Source of the DNA: CACIAM-69d sp001698445
GTDB lineage: Bacteria > Cyanobacteriota > Cyanobacteriia > CACIAM-69d
Assembly: GCF_043235035.1 (NCBI RefSeq)
Contig: NZ_JAZAQF010000086.1
Span: 360,269 to 424,268, forward strand
Length of the DNA: 64,000 nt
Direction of reading: 5' to 3'
Position numbers and translations under genes: made by a program
The notes under the pieces: model-generated
Told to the model about the DNA's origin: nothing
The model's input: only the letters and a program-made list of their open reading frames with translations
Database searches by the model: none
Part shown: positions 35,179-44,745 of the stretch, in pieces
Layout: each line of letters begins with the position of its first letter
Numbering within the stretch: position 1 is the stretch's first letter

Positions 35179-35638
35179 GGAAACGCCTCAAGTTCGGTAT
35201 TTCCAGCGATTCTAGCCCGACAATTTTCGATGTGAAGTGAAAGTTTTGTAGCAACTTCGCGGGTTTGAGCCAATTCCAGAGCAGCGTGTGATCCGATGGC
35301 AGTCCGTTAAATCGCGGTTGACAATGGCGAAAGCCTTTATTTCACAAGCCTTTCTCGGTTCTGCGGGTCTGAGTAACGATTAGACATTAAGGATCAAAAA
35401 TCGTTGCGATCGCCCGCCTAGATACCTTTTGCCCCCCTGAGACCCGGTTTGGGTGTTGTTACAAAATTTTATAAATCATCTTCATAAACCCTCCCGATCG
35501 GGATGTATCGTCACCCCGTCAACCTTCAAACCCCACCAACCAACCCCGCCCGATCCCAAACGGGGCCATAGCCCATGGGATGGCCCGTCCTTGCCTATAC
35601 TGTCTTTTACCCCTTTCGCTCCCTGTGCTGTTGCGATC
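35179..35638. other. Divergent HU/proA promoter region
   Basis: This 460-nt gap between divergent HU and proA presumably contains both promoters. I see no RNA gene. An in-frame extension of proA upstream to 35453 lacks family similarity and is not taken as coding. Confidence 0.4.
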
Positions 35639-36952
35639 ATGACTGTTGCTTCATCTGCACCCACGTTGGTTGATCTTGCGCGCCAAACCCGCCAGGCGGC
35701 CCGAGCTTTGGCGCTGCTGCCGACGGACGATCGGCGGGCGGCCTTGGAAGCGGTGGCCCAATCTTTGAGCGATCGGGCGGCAGCGATTGTGGCGGCCAAT
35801 GAAGCAGATTGCGCAACGGCCCAAGCGGAGGGAATTTCTTCGGCACTCTATGGCCGGCTCAAGCTGGATGCGGTGAAGCTGGCGGGGGCGATCGCTGGGG
35901 TGCGCGACTTGGCCCAGTTGCCGGATCCCTTGGGCGATCGGCAAATTCACCGAGAACTGGATCAAGGGCTGGTTTTGGAGCGGGTGACCTGTCCGCTGGG
36001 GGTGCTGGGGGTGATTTTTGAAGCTCGCCCCGATGCGGTGGTGCAAATTGCGGCCCTGGCGATCGCCTCAGGGAATGGGGTGATCCTGAAAGGTGGTAAG
36101 GAGGCGGTGCGCTCCTGCCAAGCGCTGATTGAGGCGATTCACGGGGGCTTGGCTAATTCGGCGGTGGATCCGGCGGCCGTGCGGCTGTTAACCACACGGG
36201 AGGAAACCCTGGAACTGTTGCGACTTGATCGCTATGTGGATTTGATTATTCCCCGAGGATCCAACGCCTTTGTGCAGTTTGTGCAAAACAACACGCGAAT
36301 TCCGGTGTTGGGCCATGCGGACGGCATTTGCCATCTCTATGTGGATGAGGCCGCGGACTTAACCAAAGCAGTGCCGATCGCGGTGGATGCCAAAACCCAA
36401 TATCCTTCCGCTTGCAATGCGATCGAGACCCTGTTGGTTCACCGGGCGATCGCCCCGCAGGGATTGCCGGAGTTGGCCCGGGCCCTGGTGGCCAAGGGGG
36501 TGGAATTGCGCGGGGATGTGGCCGCCTGTGAGCTGTTGCAAGAGGTTTGCGAGATCACTCCGGCGACGGAAACGGATTGGGCGACGGAATATAGCGATTT
36601 GATTTTGTCGATCAAACTGGTGGCGGACTTGGACGAGGCGATCGACCACATCACCACCTATGGATCGGGCCATACGGAAGCCATTGTGACGGAAGACGAT
36701 GCCGCCGCCGATCGCTTCCTGGCCGAAGTGGACGCGGCCGGAGTCTATCGTAACTGCTCCACGCGCTTTGCCGATGGCTTCCGCTACGGATTCGGGGCTG
36801 AGGTGGGGATTAGCACCAATCGCCTCCCACCGCGTGGCCCCGTTGGGCTAGAAGGTCTAGTGACCTATAAGTATCGCCTAACGGGCCAGGGGCATGTGGC
36901 GGCCACCTATGCTGGAGCCGATGCTAAACCGTTGACCCATCGGGACTTGTAG
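35639..36952 (+). CDS. proA: Glutamate-5-semialdehyde dehydrogenase (gamma-glutamyl phosphate reductase)
   Basis: This 437-residue enzyme reduces gamma-glutamyl phosphate to glutamate semialdehyde with NADPH, the second step of proline synthesis. ATG 35639 gives MTVASSAPTLVDLARQTRQA, matching the usual family start. Catalytic Cys259 lies in TQYPSACNAIETLLVH, and the ALDH-fold nucleotide site lies in CPLGVLGVIFEARPDA. proB is not adjacent. The same window carries putA for the reverse direction. Confidence 0.95.
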   Translation: MTVASSAPTLVDLARQTRQAARALALLPTDDRRAALEAVAQSLSDRAAAIVAANEADCATAQAEGISSALYGRLKLDAVKLAGAIAGVRDLAQLPDPLGDRQIHRELDQGLVLERVTCPLGVLGVIFEARPDAVVQIAALAIASGNGVILKGGKEAVRSCQALIEAIHGGLANSAVDPAAVRLLTTREETLELLRLDRYVDLIIPRGSNAFVQFVQNNTRIPVLGHADGICHLYVDEAADLTKAVPIAVDAKTQYPSACNAIETLLVHRAIAPQGLPELARALVAKGVELRGDVAACELLQEVCEITPATETDWATEYSDLILSIKLVADLDEAIDHITTYGSGHTEAIVTEDDAAADRFLAEVDAAGVYRNCSTRFADGFRYGFGAEVGISTNRLPPRGPVGLEGLVTYKYRLTGQGHVAATYAGADAKPLTHRDL

Positions 36953-37190
36953 CCTGCGGGTTGCTCAGCAGCATCACCGCATGGGGGCAAAATTTTGCTC
37001 GATCGAGAGGCGATTGATGCTCCCCAAAATGGTCAATTGACCGATCGATCCAAATCCTGGGCGATCGCTCGATCGCTCGACCAGAATGGGAGCAACTCCT
37101 GCAAACCTGCCTCCTTCGCTCTATCACCAGTGCGAGGATGCATCTTCAGGATGAATCACCATGCTTGCTGTGTTGCAGATTTTCCCTATG

Positions 37191-38057
37191 GATCAGTCCC
37201 TTTTCGGTCTTCGGACTTGCTCGGCCCACCTGGCTCGGCGCTATGGCCAAGCAATGCTGTTGACGGTGGCCCTGGTGGCCGGCGGGTTGGCAATGGGGGC
37301 AACGGCCCAACCGGCTGCGGCCGCTGAAACCAACTGCCGTGTGGTCACCACCAACGGCTCACCCTTGAATATTCGCAGCCGTGCCGACAGTAACGCCTCC
37401 ATTGTGGGCACGATCGCCAAGGGTCGCACCCTGGACGTGATTGGCGGCCCTCAAAATGGTTGGGTACAGGTTCGCGCCACCATACCCACCGCCAACGGTT
37501 CGCGCACCGTCGAAGGTTGGGTGGCCAGCAGTTTTCTGCGGCCCTGCGCAGTGGTCACGCCGCCCCGCACTTGCCGAATGGTGGCCACGAGCGATCGCCC
37601 CTTGAATATTCGCAGCCGAGCCGATGACGACGCGCCCATCTTGGGTACGATCGCCAAGGGTCGCACCCTGGAAGTCACAGGCAGCGCCCGCAATGGCTGG
37701 GTTCCTGTGCGGGCCACGGTCATCACGGGTAATGGCTCGCGCACGGTGGAAGGTTGGGCTGCGGCCGCGTTCCTGCGTCCTTGCACCACGGCCCAAAATC
37801 CCCAAAATCCGATCAAGCCGGAATTGTGCCGTCGGGTGGTCTATGGCGAAGGCCTGTCGGTTCATGCCAACCCCGACCTAACTAGTCCCCGGCGCGGTGG
37901 TGTGGCGGCCGGGAGTGAAGTGCAGTTGTTAAATCGGGAGTCCACCACGACCGGGGGCGCGGTGTGGATGCAAATTAATCAGCCGGTTCAGGGATGGATT
38001 CCTGTGCGATCGCTCAACCGACCGACAGATCAACTGAACGTGCTGAATTGCCTTTAA
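37191..38057 (+). CDS. Secreted protein with three SH3b domains
   Basis: A signal peptide (MLLTVALVAGGLAMGATAQPAAA) is followed by three bacterial SH3 repeats. The first two are near copies (PLNIRSRAD, GTIAKGRTL, NGSRTVEGW, SSFLRPC/AAFLRPC), each flanked by a Cys pair that could form a disulfide; the third is diverged. SH3b domains bind cell-wall peptides, so a periplasmic or cell-wall role is likely, but there is no enzyme domain. The start may be ATG 37161 or 37191; the latter gives a shorter N-region. It stands between proA and the LpxB-related gene as a single gene. Confidence 0.85.
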   Translation, partial: DQSLFGLRTCSAHLARRYGQAMLLTVALVAGGLAMGATAQPAAAAETNCRVVTTNGSPLNIRSRADSNASIVGTIAKGRTLDVIGGPQNGWVQVRATIPTANGSRTVEGWVASSFLRPCAVVTPPRTCRMVATSDRPLNIRSRADDDAPILGTIAKGRTLEVTGSARNGWVPVRATVITGNGSRTVEGWAAAAFLRPCTTAQNPQNPIKPELCRRVVYGEGLSVHANPDLTSPRRGGVAAGSEVQLLNRESTTTGGAVWMQINQPVQGWIPVRSLNRPTDQLNVLNCL

Positions 38058-38214
38058 GCTCCATCCCGGCGATCGGGGAAGTTGGGTCGCAAGGAAGATC
38101 GACCGTCTGAGACAATCGGCTAGCTGATGCAACCCATAAACTAGCCCATTGGCCCATCCTGTTCATCACCCTGCTGGATTTGCGCCCCATGGGGCTGCCC
38201 CAATCGCACCAATC

Positions 38215-39540
38215 ATGCCGACTTCCCGCCCGATCGCCCCTGAGATGATGTCAACTGCTGCCGAGCCGCTGGATCTCTTAATTTTGTCCAACGGCCCCGG
38301 AGAGGTCACCACTTGGGTGCGACCGGTGGTGCAAGCCTTGCGGCAGCAGTGGGGAGCGGATCGATCGCGCCTGCGAATTTCCGTGGTTTTGGCCCCCTGT
38401 CCCAATGCAACGGGTCAGGAAGCGACCGTGGTGCAATCATTTCCAGAAGTCGATCGGGTGCAAGGGGCTGCGGCCTTTTGGCCCTTTTTGCTGTGGGGAC
38501 GGACGGCGAAAGGGTGGGATTGGCGCGATCGAGGTGTGGTGTTGTTTTTGGGCGGCGATCAGTTCTTTGCCGTGGCGATCGCCCGCCGTCTGGGCTATGG
38601 CAGCGTGATCTATGCGGAATGGGATTTACGCTGGCTCCGTTGGGTCGATCGCGTGGGGGTGCGGTTGCCCCGGTTGGCCACCCAAGTTCCCCCCTGGGCC
38701 ACCCCCAAAGTCGCCGTGGTGGGCGATCTGATGCTGGAGGCTGGCCGTTTAACCCATTCACCACAGGGCGATCGAGAACGGCTGGCCCTGCTGCCCGGCT
38801 CCAAAAGCGCCAAACTCGCCCAAGGTGTGCCGTTATTGCTGGGCACGGCCGATCGAATTCGAGCCGATCGGCCCCAAGCGGAATTTGTGATTCCCGTAGC
38901 CCCCACGATCGACCTGTCCACCTTGGCCCGCTATGCCGATCACGCTCATAATCCTGTAATTGACTGGGTTTCGGGCACAACAGCCCGCCTAGTAATACCC
39001 GAATCGATCGCCCCGGCCAATCCCCGATCGCTCCAGAACTTGCCTTACCTGGAAACCCCGGCGGGCACAAAAATTTGGCTTTGGGAGCGATCGCCCGCCT
39101 GGGACTTACTCAGCACCTGTGACCTTTGCCTTACCACCGTCGGCGCAAATACAGCCGAACTAGGCGCATTGGCTCGCCCCATGTTGGTGTTGCTGCCCAC
39201 CCAGCAGTTAGATGCCATGCGGGCCTGGAATGGCATTCCAGGGCTGCTGGCAAATCTGCCGGGTTTGGGCGGCCTCTTTGCCAAGTTGATCAATGGCTTT
39301 GCCTTGCGTCGGCTGGGGATGTTGGCTTGGCCAAACCTGTGGGCCGGGGAGGCGATCGTGCCGGAACTGGTGGGGCCGCTCACGCCAACGGTTGTGGCTA
39401 ACCAAGCAATTGCCCTGTTGGCCAACCCTGCTCAGCTCCAGGCCATGGGCGATCGGTTGCGGGCCGTGCGGGGCGAGCCGGGAGCCGCCGAAAAACTCGC
39501 CACTCTGGTCACGGAGTTGCTACAGCAACCCAAAAGCTAG
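38215..39540 (+). CDS. Lipid-A-disaccharide synthase-related glycosyltransferase
   Basis: This roughly 441-residue protein belongs to the LpxB-related group found in cyanobacteria and plants. It starts with DLLILSNGPGEVTTWVRPVV and has LLPGSKSAKLAQGVP and TVGANTAELGALARPMLVLLPTQQLDAM in the donor half. Cyanobacteria do not make classical lipid A with this enzyme as a core step, and the group's substrate is not established to my knowledge. ATG 38215 (MPTSRPIAPEMM) is used; TTG 38149 is in frame but gives a Pro/His-rich extension. Single gene. Confidence 0.85.
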   Translation: MPTSRPIAPEMMSTAAEPLDLLILSNGPGEVTTWVRPVVQALRQQWGADRSRLRISVVLAPCPNATGQEATVVQSFPEVDRVQGAAAFWPFLLWGRTAKGWDWRDRGVVLFLGGDQFFAVAIARRLGYGSVIYAEWDLRWLRWVDRVGVRLPRLATQVPPWATPKVAVVGDLMLEAGRLTHSPQGDRERLALLPGSKSAKLAQGVPLLLGTADRIRADRPQAEFVIPVAPTIDLSTLARYADHAHNPVIDWVSGTTARLVIPESIAPANPRSLQNLPYLETPAGTKIWLWERSPAWDLLSTCDLCLTTVGANTAELGALARPMLVLLPTQQLDAMRAWNGIPGLLANLPGLGGLFAKLINGFALRRLGMLAWPNLWAGEAIVPELVGPLTPTVVANQAIALLANPAQLQAMGDRLRAVRGEPGAAEKLATLVTELLQQPKS

Positions 39541-39648
39541 AGGGTGGTTGGGTTTTGATTAGGTAGAGATTGAGCCTAGCGAAAATTGACCCGGTGCTTC
39601 GACTTACCCGGTGCTTCGATCGGCGATTGATCCATCCTAAAGCGCCCC

Positions 39649-40587
39649 CTAGGGCAACTCCACCGAGGTGGGCTTCGCAATGTGGGGCAGCCCCCAGCCC
39701 AGCTTTTCACGCAAAATTCGGAAAAACTCCGGCGGTTGCAACCGAATGAACTGGGCTGAATAGGCCGATCGATTCACCCGCACCCGATCGTCCGGCTGTA
39801 CATAACAGCCCGCATTCCCATCCACCACCATCACGATCGGGTTTTGGGTTGCCGAAAAAATTGTGACTGGCTCCGTTTCGGAAAACACCAACGCCCGAGA
39901 GGCCAAGGAGTGGGGGCAAATGGGCGCAAGTTGCAACACCGGTACTTCCGGCGCAATCACCGGCCCTCCTGAAGACAGGGCATAGGCTGTGGAGCCGGTG
40001 GGTGTGGACAAAATAATGCCATCCGCCGCAATATCCACAGGGGAGTGATGCCCGATCGCCACCTCAAAATGGCACATGCTGGTCATGGGTTCCCGGTGCA
40101 GCACCATCTCATTCAGGCACAACACCTCCCAAAGGGGGTCATCATCCCGAAAAACCCGCACCTCTAACATGGAGCGGCTTTCCACGGAGAAATTACCCGC
40201 CAAGAGCTGCTCGATCGCGGCTGGAAGTTGGCTCAGGTAAATTTCCGTCAAAAACCCCATGTGCCCGGTATTGACCGTCAACAGAGGCACCCCGATCGGG
40301 GCCAACTGCCGAAAGGCTGACAGCACCGTCCCATCGCCACCCAGCACGATCGCGAAATCCAAGGATGGATCAAACCCCGGTGGCACCAACTGCTCAAGCG
40401 GCGAAGAACAAACAGGGTGGTTCAGCCGCGAGCAACCTAAAATTCCACCGGATCCCGTGGTGGAAGTTACCCGACAGCCCCGGGCCGACAGTTGTTCGAC
40501 CAAATCCGCCGCCGTCTTTTCAGCGACGGGTTTGGCATCGTTATAGATAATTCCAACGTTGGGGCAGGCGCTGTCAGACACGGGCAA
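39649..40587 (-). CDS. nadK: NAD(+) kinase
   Basis: This 312-residue enzyme phosphorylates NAD+ to NADP+, the coenzyme of photosynthetic electron flow. GGDG (83-86) in VLGGDGTVLSAFR, NTGHMGFLTE (106-115) and the TPTGSTAYALSSGGP loop are all intact. Cyanobacteria carry two NAD kinases; this belongs to one of the usual ~305-residue types. It is followed downstream by nothing on the same strand; ycf39 is upstream on the same strand, 128 nt away, and may be co-transcribed. Confidence 0.95.
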   Translation of the reverse strand: MPVSDSACPNVGIIYNDAKPVAEKTAADLVEQLSARGCRVTSTTGSGGILGCSRLNHPVCSSPLEQLVPPGFDPSLDFAIVLGGDGTVLSAFRQLAPIGVPLLTVNTGHMGFLTEIYLSQLPAAIEQLLAGNFSVESRSMLEVRVFRDDDPLWEVLCLNEMVLHREPMTSMCHFEVAIGHHSPVDIAADGIILSTPTGSTAYALSSGGPVIAPEVPVLQLAPICPHSLASRALVFSETEPVTIFSATQNPIVMVVDGNAGCYVQPDDRVRVNRSAYSAQFIRLQPPEFFRILREKLGWGLPHIAKPTSVELP

Positions 40588-40715
40588 CGACCGAAGGAGT
40601 GAGATGGGCGGAGCAAATGAGGTGGATGAGTCAGTCAGGCTAGGATTCCGTCCTGGTGACCGAATCAGGCGAAACTCATCCTATCGCGCCCCAGCCGGAT
40701 GCCACTGTGATCGCC

Positions 40716-41699
40716 TTAAAACCGCAAGGTTTTTTTACGCTTACTTTCTTTGGCCGCGATCGACTGTTCGTAGTCAATTTGCTTCAGTTTTTTCAGAATT
40801 CGCCCAAAATATTCTTCTAGGTAGGCTTCCAGGGTGCTGATCTCCGCCGGATCAATGCCAAACGCGCGATAGGTTTCCGCCATTTCCGCCGTCAGCGGTT
40901 GGCCCGAAGAAAACACATCCGCAAAGGCCAGACGATCGGCCACATTCAAACTCCACTTGAACCAGCGGGCCGCGCTGCGCACCAAATTCAGCAAGCCCGT
41001 GGGAGGGCTGGTGACTTTTGCTTGGCGATCAGACAGTTTTTCGCAGAGGGCGATGATTTCCGCCGGAGTCCAGGCCTTGGGCCCCACCACCGGGAAGGCC
41101 TGGCGCTCCGTTTCTGTGGCCGTCAGGGCCCGCACCGCAAACTTCGCAATGTCTTGGGTGTCCATGTAGGCCACGGGTGATCCCCGATCGGGCACCCACA
41201 CCGATTGATTTTCCAAAATCGGGATCGCATACTGACCGATTAATCCTTGCAAAAAGCCACAGGGCCGCAGGATTGTGTAATTCATTTCTAATTGCTTCAG
41301 ATACTCCTCCGTGCAACGCTTGACTTCCATCAGCGGCACTTTGGGAAACTGATTCGCATTCAGAATGGAGAGAAAAATGTAGCGATCGACTCCCGATCCC
41401 TTAGCCGCTTGAATCAGATTGACCTTGCCGCGCCAATCCACATCGCGCACCCCCAGGGAATCCGTTGCCCGAGCCGTGGCCGCGTCAATCACGGCGGTAA
41501 TTTCACCACCGGCAAAGGACGGGGCGATCGTCTCCGCGTCGCAAATGTCGCCACCCACCAGCTCTGCTCCCCACTCCCGCAGGAACGAGGCGCGGCTGTA
41601 ACTGCGAACCAGGCACCGCACCGTGTGTCCCTCATCCAGGGCGCGACGCACGATTTGCCTGCCGAGGGTGCCGGTTCCGCCAACGACAAGAATGCTCAT
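40716..41699 (-). CDS. ycf39: Ycf39-type photosystem II assembly factor (atypical SDR)
   Basis: This 327-residue protein has the NAD(P)-binding start MSILVVGGTGTLGRQIVRRAL (GxxGxxG) and the Ycf39 features DWRGKVNLIQAAKGSGVDRYIFLS and EVKRCTEEYLKQ. In Synechocystis, Ycf39 binds Hlip proteins and delivers chlorophyll to newly made D1 protein during photosystem II assembly. It lacks the YxxxK of true dehydrogenases, as expected for the atypical SDR branch. Start ATG 41699. Confidence 0.92.
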   Translation of the reverse strand: MSILVVGGTGTLGRQIVRRALDEGHTVRCLVRSYSRASFLREWGAELVGGDICDAETIAPSFAGGEITAVIDAATARATDSLGVRDVDWRGKVNLIQAAKGSGVDRYIFLSILNANQFPKVPLMEVKRCTEEYLKQLEMNYTILRPCGFLQGLIGQYAIPILENQSVWVPDRGSPVAYMDTQDIAKFAVRALTATETERQAFPVVGPKAWTPAEIIALCEKLSDRQAKVTSPPTGLLNLVRSAARWFKWSLNVADRLAFADVFSSGQPLTAEMAETYRAFGIDPAEISTLEAYLEEYFGRILKKLKQIDYEQSIAAKESKRKKTLRF

Positions 41700-42201
41700 G
41701 AGGGACTCGTTACTAATCGTTAACTTTTTATAAGATGTTATCAGAAAGCGCTAGCAGCACCACAAGGTGGGATCGCGAGATTTGCAATCAACCATCGTCA
41801 ACCGCCATCGTCAACCGACTGCGATTCTTAAGATTCCAGCGCTTTATCCCCCGGGGCTAATCTTTTCTCATTTTCCACCCTGTTCGCTGAGCTAGCGTGA
41901 TCCCCGCTGGCAATGCACATCCACCCCCTAAACCAGCGCGATATGGTGTTGGAAGGATCTTGAACCAATAGGGATCGCTTCTCGGAGCCTCGCTCAGTGA
42001 TTGTTTTCTCGCACAATCTCACAAAAATCAACCATCTTCCGTTCTCTGTTCCTGAAAAAACGAAACACAGTACCCTGGGTTTGATTGGTTTTGATCGCAA
42101 GTGAGTAGTACTAGAGAATTCAGAGCACCACGACTGCCGCATGGGGTCTGGGCTTGGCATCGAGCAGTTAATACAACGTAGTACTGACAAGGATTCCGGG
42201 T
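41700..42201. other. Divergent intergenic region ycf39 / SmtB-type regulator
   Basis: This roughly 500-nt gap has no gene I can support. I searched for an SmtB/ZiaR-like 12-2-12 inverted repeat near 42100-42200 and did not find a convincing one. Confidence 0.4.
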
Positions 42202-42633
42202 ATGGCTGCCGATCATTCCTGCATAGAGCTATCCACTATAAGTCCCACAAGCCGTTTGGCGATCGACCAGCGATCGCCCGATGGATCAACAACACCGGCT
42301 CCCTTGGTGGAGAATACCTTGAGCGATCGGGTGCTTTCCACCAGCATGGCCCAACGGATGGCGGAAGTGTTTGCCCTGTTGGGTGACCCAAACCGTCTGC
42401 GAATTTTGTCAGCCCTGGTTCATCAAGAACTTTGTGTTTGCGACTTGGCCGAAGCCGTTGGCATGAGTGAATCGGCCGTGTCTCATCAGTTGCGGGCCTT
42501 GCGTAGCCAGCGCTTGGTGGCTTATCGCAAACAGGGCCGCCATGTCTATTACCGACTCAAAGACAGCCACATCCTGGTGCTCTATCAACAGGTCTTGGAG
42601 CATTTACAGGAGCCAGATGATGAGCAACCCTAG
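42202..42633 (+). CDS. ArsR/SmtB-family zinc-sensing repressor
   Basis: This 143-residue winged-helix repressor contains ELCVCDLAEAVGMSESAVSH (recognition region) and RKQGRHVYYRLKDSHI. The alpha5 site matches SmtB exactly in spacing: Asp121, His123, His134 and Glu137. Cys78 and Asp81 match the alpha3 site, and Cys80 is an extra Cys as in ZiaR. So it should respond to zinc (or cobalt/cadmium) by releasing DNA. The usual target genes (zinc ATPase or metallothionein) are not adjacent, so the regulon must be found elsewhere. The stop overlaps the convergent trmD fusion gene by 3 nt within CTAG. Start ATG 42202; the shorter Met50 is unlikely. Confidence 0.9.
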   Translation: MAADHSCIELSTISPTSRLAIDQRSPDGSTTPAPLVENTLSDRVLSTSMAQRMAEVFALLGDPNRLRILSALVHQELCVCDLAEAVGMSESAVSHQLRALRSQRLVAYRKQGRHVYYRLKDSHILVLYQQVLEHLQEPDDEQP

Positions 42634-43796
42634 CGCAACAGTTGCCGCAGCTCAGCCAGATCGGCCGATCGCCCCAGCCGTTCCTTATAGGCAATCAGAT
42701 GATGGAGCGACTGCACCCATAGGGATTGGCCAAAGTAGCGGGTGCGATGGGCAGTCTTGAGATCAGTATTCAGGGGCAAGCGTTTTTGCCCTCGAATGGC
42801 GTAGGCGGCTTCGTCGGCACAAAGATCAACCAACAACCCATTCACATCAAGCCGCAGCAACAAGAGGTCAAATTCCGCGTCAATGTAGCGATCGGGCGGG
42901 GCGATCGCCCAATCTTGAAAGCAGGCATAGGCCCGATCAAAATCAGCGATCGCCACATCAACATCCAAATCATGCAGGGGCCAAGCGGAGCCATAGAGAT
43001 TTCCCGCCAGGCCCCCCGTCACTTGGTAGTGAATTTGATGAGTTTCTAGGCGCTGAATCACCCATTGCACCTGAGTCCACTGATCGGGCCCCATGCAAGG
43101 GGGATGGGTCGGCGGGGGCGCGGGGGGGCGATCCAGATCTGGACGACGCTCGCGGGTGCGCAAGATTTGTTCTTCGCGCCGCCATTGCTCGATCGCCCCG
43201 TGATTTCCAGACATCAAAACCGCTGGCACGGTTAGCCCCCGAAACTCCGGCGGCCGGGTGTAGTGTGGATAATCCAGCAGCGGTTCCTCAAAGCTTTCGG
43301 CCTTCAAGGATTCTTCCTTGCCCACCGTGCCCGGCTGAAGACGCAACACCCCATTGAGGAGGGTGAGGGCCGGAATTTCGCCGCAGGTCAGCACAAAATC
43401 CCCCAAGGACACTTCCCGATCGACCAGGCTCATCACCCGCTCATCCACCCCTTCGTAATGCCCACAGAGCAACACCAGTTGATCGCAATTGGCGGATAGG
43501 GCCTTAAACAGGGATTGGGTCATGGGTTGCCCTTGGGGCGTGAAGTAAATCACTTCCCGACGGGGCAGTTGAGGCAAAGAGTCGAGGGCCGCCGCGATCG
43601 GCTCCGGCTTCATCACCATGCCCACGCCGCCGCCGTAGGGTTCATCGTCCACTTTCCGATGTTTGTCCGTGGCGAAGTCCCGGGGATTGGTGACAAAGAC
43701 TTCGGCAATTTGTTTTTGCAGCGCTTTGCCCACCAAGCCCGATCGCAGGGGGGATTCAAAAAAGTCTGGAAACAGGGTGACAAGGTCAAAGCGCAT
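42630..43796 (-). CDS. trmD: Fusion: tRNA (guanine37-N1)-methyltransferase TrmD + C-terminal nucleotidyltransferase domain
   Basis: The 388-residue product has a complete TrmD in residues 1-220: knot loops LCGHYEGVDERV and LGDFVLTCGEIP, and catalytic Asp175 in LLDYPHYTRP. It then has a Pro-rich linker (RPPAPPPTHPP, 223-233) and a nucleotidyltransferase-like domain to the end. That domain has GG (261-262), Asp276-x-Asp278 (HDLDVDV) and a third Asp324 (LVDLCAD). The tail YKERLGRSADLAELRQLL is typical of small AbiEii/aminoglycoside-type NTases. TrmD methylates G37 of tRNAs to prevent frameshifting. The added domain is not part of normal TrmD (about 230 residues). No stop or frameshift separates them. 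Confidence 0.9.
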   Translation of the reverse strand: MRFDLVTLFPDFFESPLRSGLVGKALQKQIAEVFVTNPRDFATDKHRKVDDEPYGGGVGMVMKPEPIAAALDSLPQLPRREVIYFTPQGQPMTQSLFKALSANCDQLVLLCGHYEGVDERVMSLVDREVSLGDFVLTCGEIPALTLLNGVLRLQPGTVGKEESLKAESFEEPLLDYPHYTRPPEFRGLTVPAVLMSGNHGAIEQWRREEQILRTRERRPDLDRPPAPPPTHPPCMGPDQWTQVQWVIQRLETHQIHYQVTGGLAGNLYGSAWPLHDLDVDVAIADFDRAYACFQDWAIAPPDRYIDAEFDLLLLRLDVNGLLVDLCADEAAYAIRGQKRLPLNTDLKTAHRTRYFGQSLWVQSLHHLIAYKERLGRSADLAELRQLLR

Positions 43797-44050
43797 GGTT
43801 GAACAATCTAAAAAAACGCGCTAAAACAACGCAACCGCTGGGGGTTTTGCCGTGGGCCTTGGCTTTGGGGCAATATCGCCATCCAAACCAATGTCCTGAG
43901 CATCCCAATGATTGCGTTGATTGCGTTGTTTAGACTAGCTGTTGAACAGCCCAGTTTGGCAAGGGGCGGTAACTCGGAAATTGCGGAAGACTCGGATTTT
44001 TAAAGAATCTTGACCGAGATCTCAGCCACCGTCCGTCTGCTCACTGGATT

Positions 44051-44698
44051 TTACTTACTGGGTAAGAATTGCCCGATCGCGTCGCGAATTTCGTTGGCCA
44101 TGCCCATGGCTCCGGCCGCATCCAAGCGCACGACGCTGGGGCCGTAATCCTCCAGCACTTCCAAAACCGAAATTTTGCCGTCGTCCATGATCGCCGTGAC
44201 CAGGGCCCCGCGCAGGGCGTAGAAGTTACCCCGATCGTAGGGGGGGTAAATGACTTCGCTCACCCGCTTCAGCAACCGCTCGCCCACGAAACCATAGGAC
44301 AGTTTCACCGCATCGGCGGGATCAATGCCCAGAACTTTCAGGTCGATCGAGGTGTTCAGATAGCCCCGCAGGCGATCGCGCGGCACCTTCCCATAGGACT
44401 CGATTTGACCCAGCAGACTATTAAAGCTATCGGAAACCGGCTTATCAGCCGCAAAGGCTTGCAGATCCTTCAGGGTAGCACTGACCCCGATTGGGCCATA
44501 GCGAATTTGGATTTGATCTGCTGCTTGGGCCATGGGAGCCAGCGACAACAGCGCCACCCCAGCCCCCAAGAGGGCCAAATGCCCGCGACGCAACAGGCAG
44601 CGGAGGGATTTCACTGGGGCAACACCCAGCAGGCTAGCAGGGGCGATCGCGCACCCCGGCCCGGAATCCGACAAGAGAGAACCTACAGACATAACCAT
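44051..44698 (-). CDS. DUF1400-type exported protein (short paralogue)
   Basis: This protein of up to 215 residues has a signal sequence (LALLGAGVALLSLAPMAQAA) and the DUF1400 opening ADQIQIRYGPIGVSATLKDLQAFA. DUF1400 is a cyanobacterial domain usually found N-terminal to an alpha/beta hydrolase; here it stands alone, with no nucleophile elbow. The true start is uncertain, since the first ~30 residues before the signal are unlikely. A longer relative lies 230 nt upstream on the same strand. Function unknown. Confidence 0.75.
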   Translation of the reverse strand: MVMSVGSLLSDSGPGCAIAPASLLGVAPVKSLRCLLRRGHLALLGAGVALLSLAPMAQAADQIQIRYGPIGVSATLKDLQAFAADKPVSDSFNSLLGQIESYGKVPRDRLRGYLNTSIDLKVLGIDPADAVKLSYGFVGERLLKRVSEVIYPPYDRGNFYALRGALVTAIMDDGKISVLEVLEDYGPSVVRLDAAGAMGMANEIRDAIGQFLPSK

Positions 44699-44715
44699 CA
44701 GCAGTACCGTCCTTG

Positions 44716-44745
44716 GATGGGGACTCGTGGGATGGGGACTCGTGG
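44716..44745. repeat. Perfect 15-nt tandem duplication
   Basis: GATGGGGACTCGTGG occurs twice in tandem between the two DUF1400 genes. Confidence 0.9.

Noticed and set aside
35453..35638. N-terminal extension of proA in frame
   Set aside because: No start with ribosome-binding site and the sequence is unlike any ProA; ATG 35639 gives the normal start.
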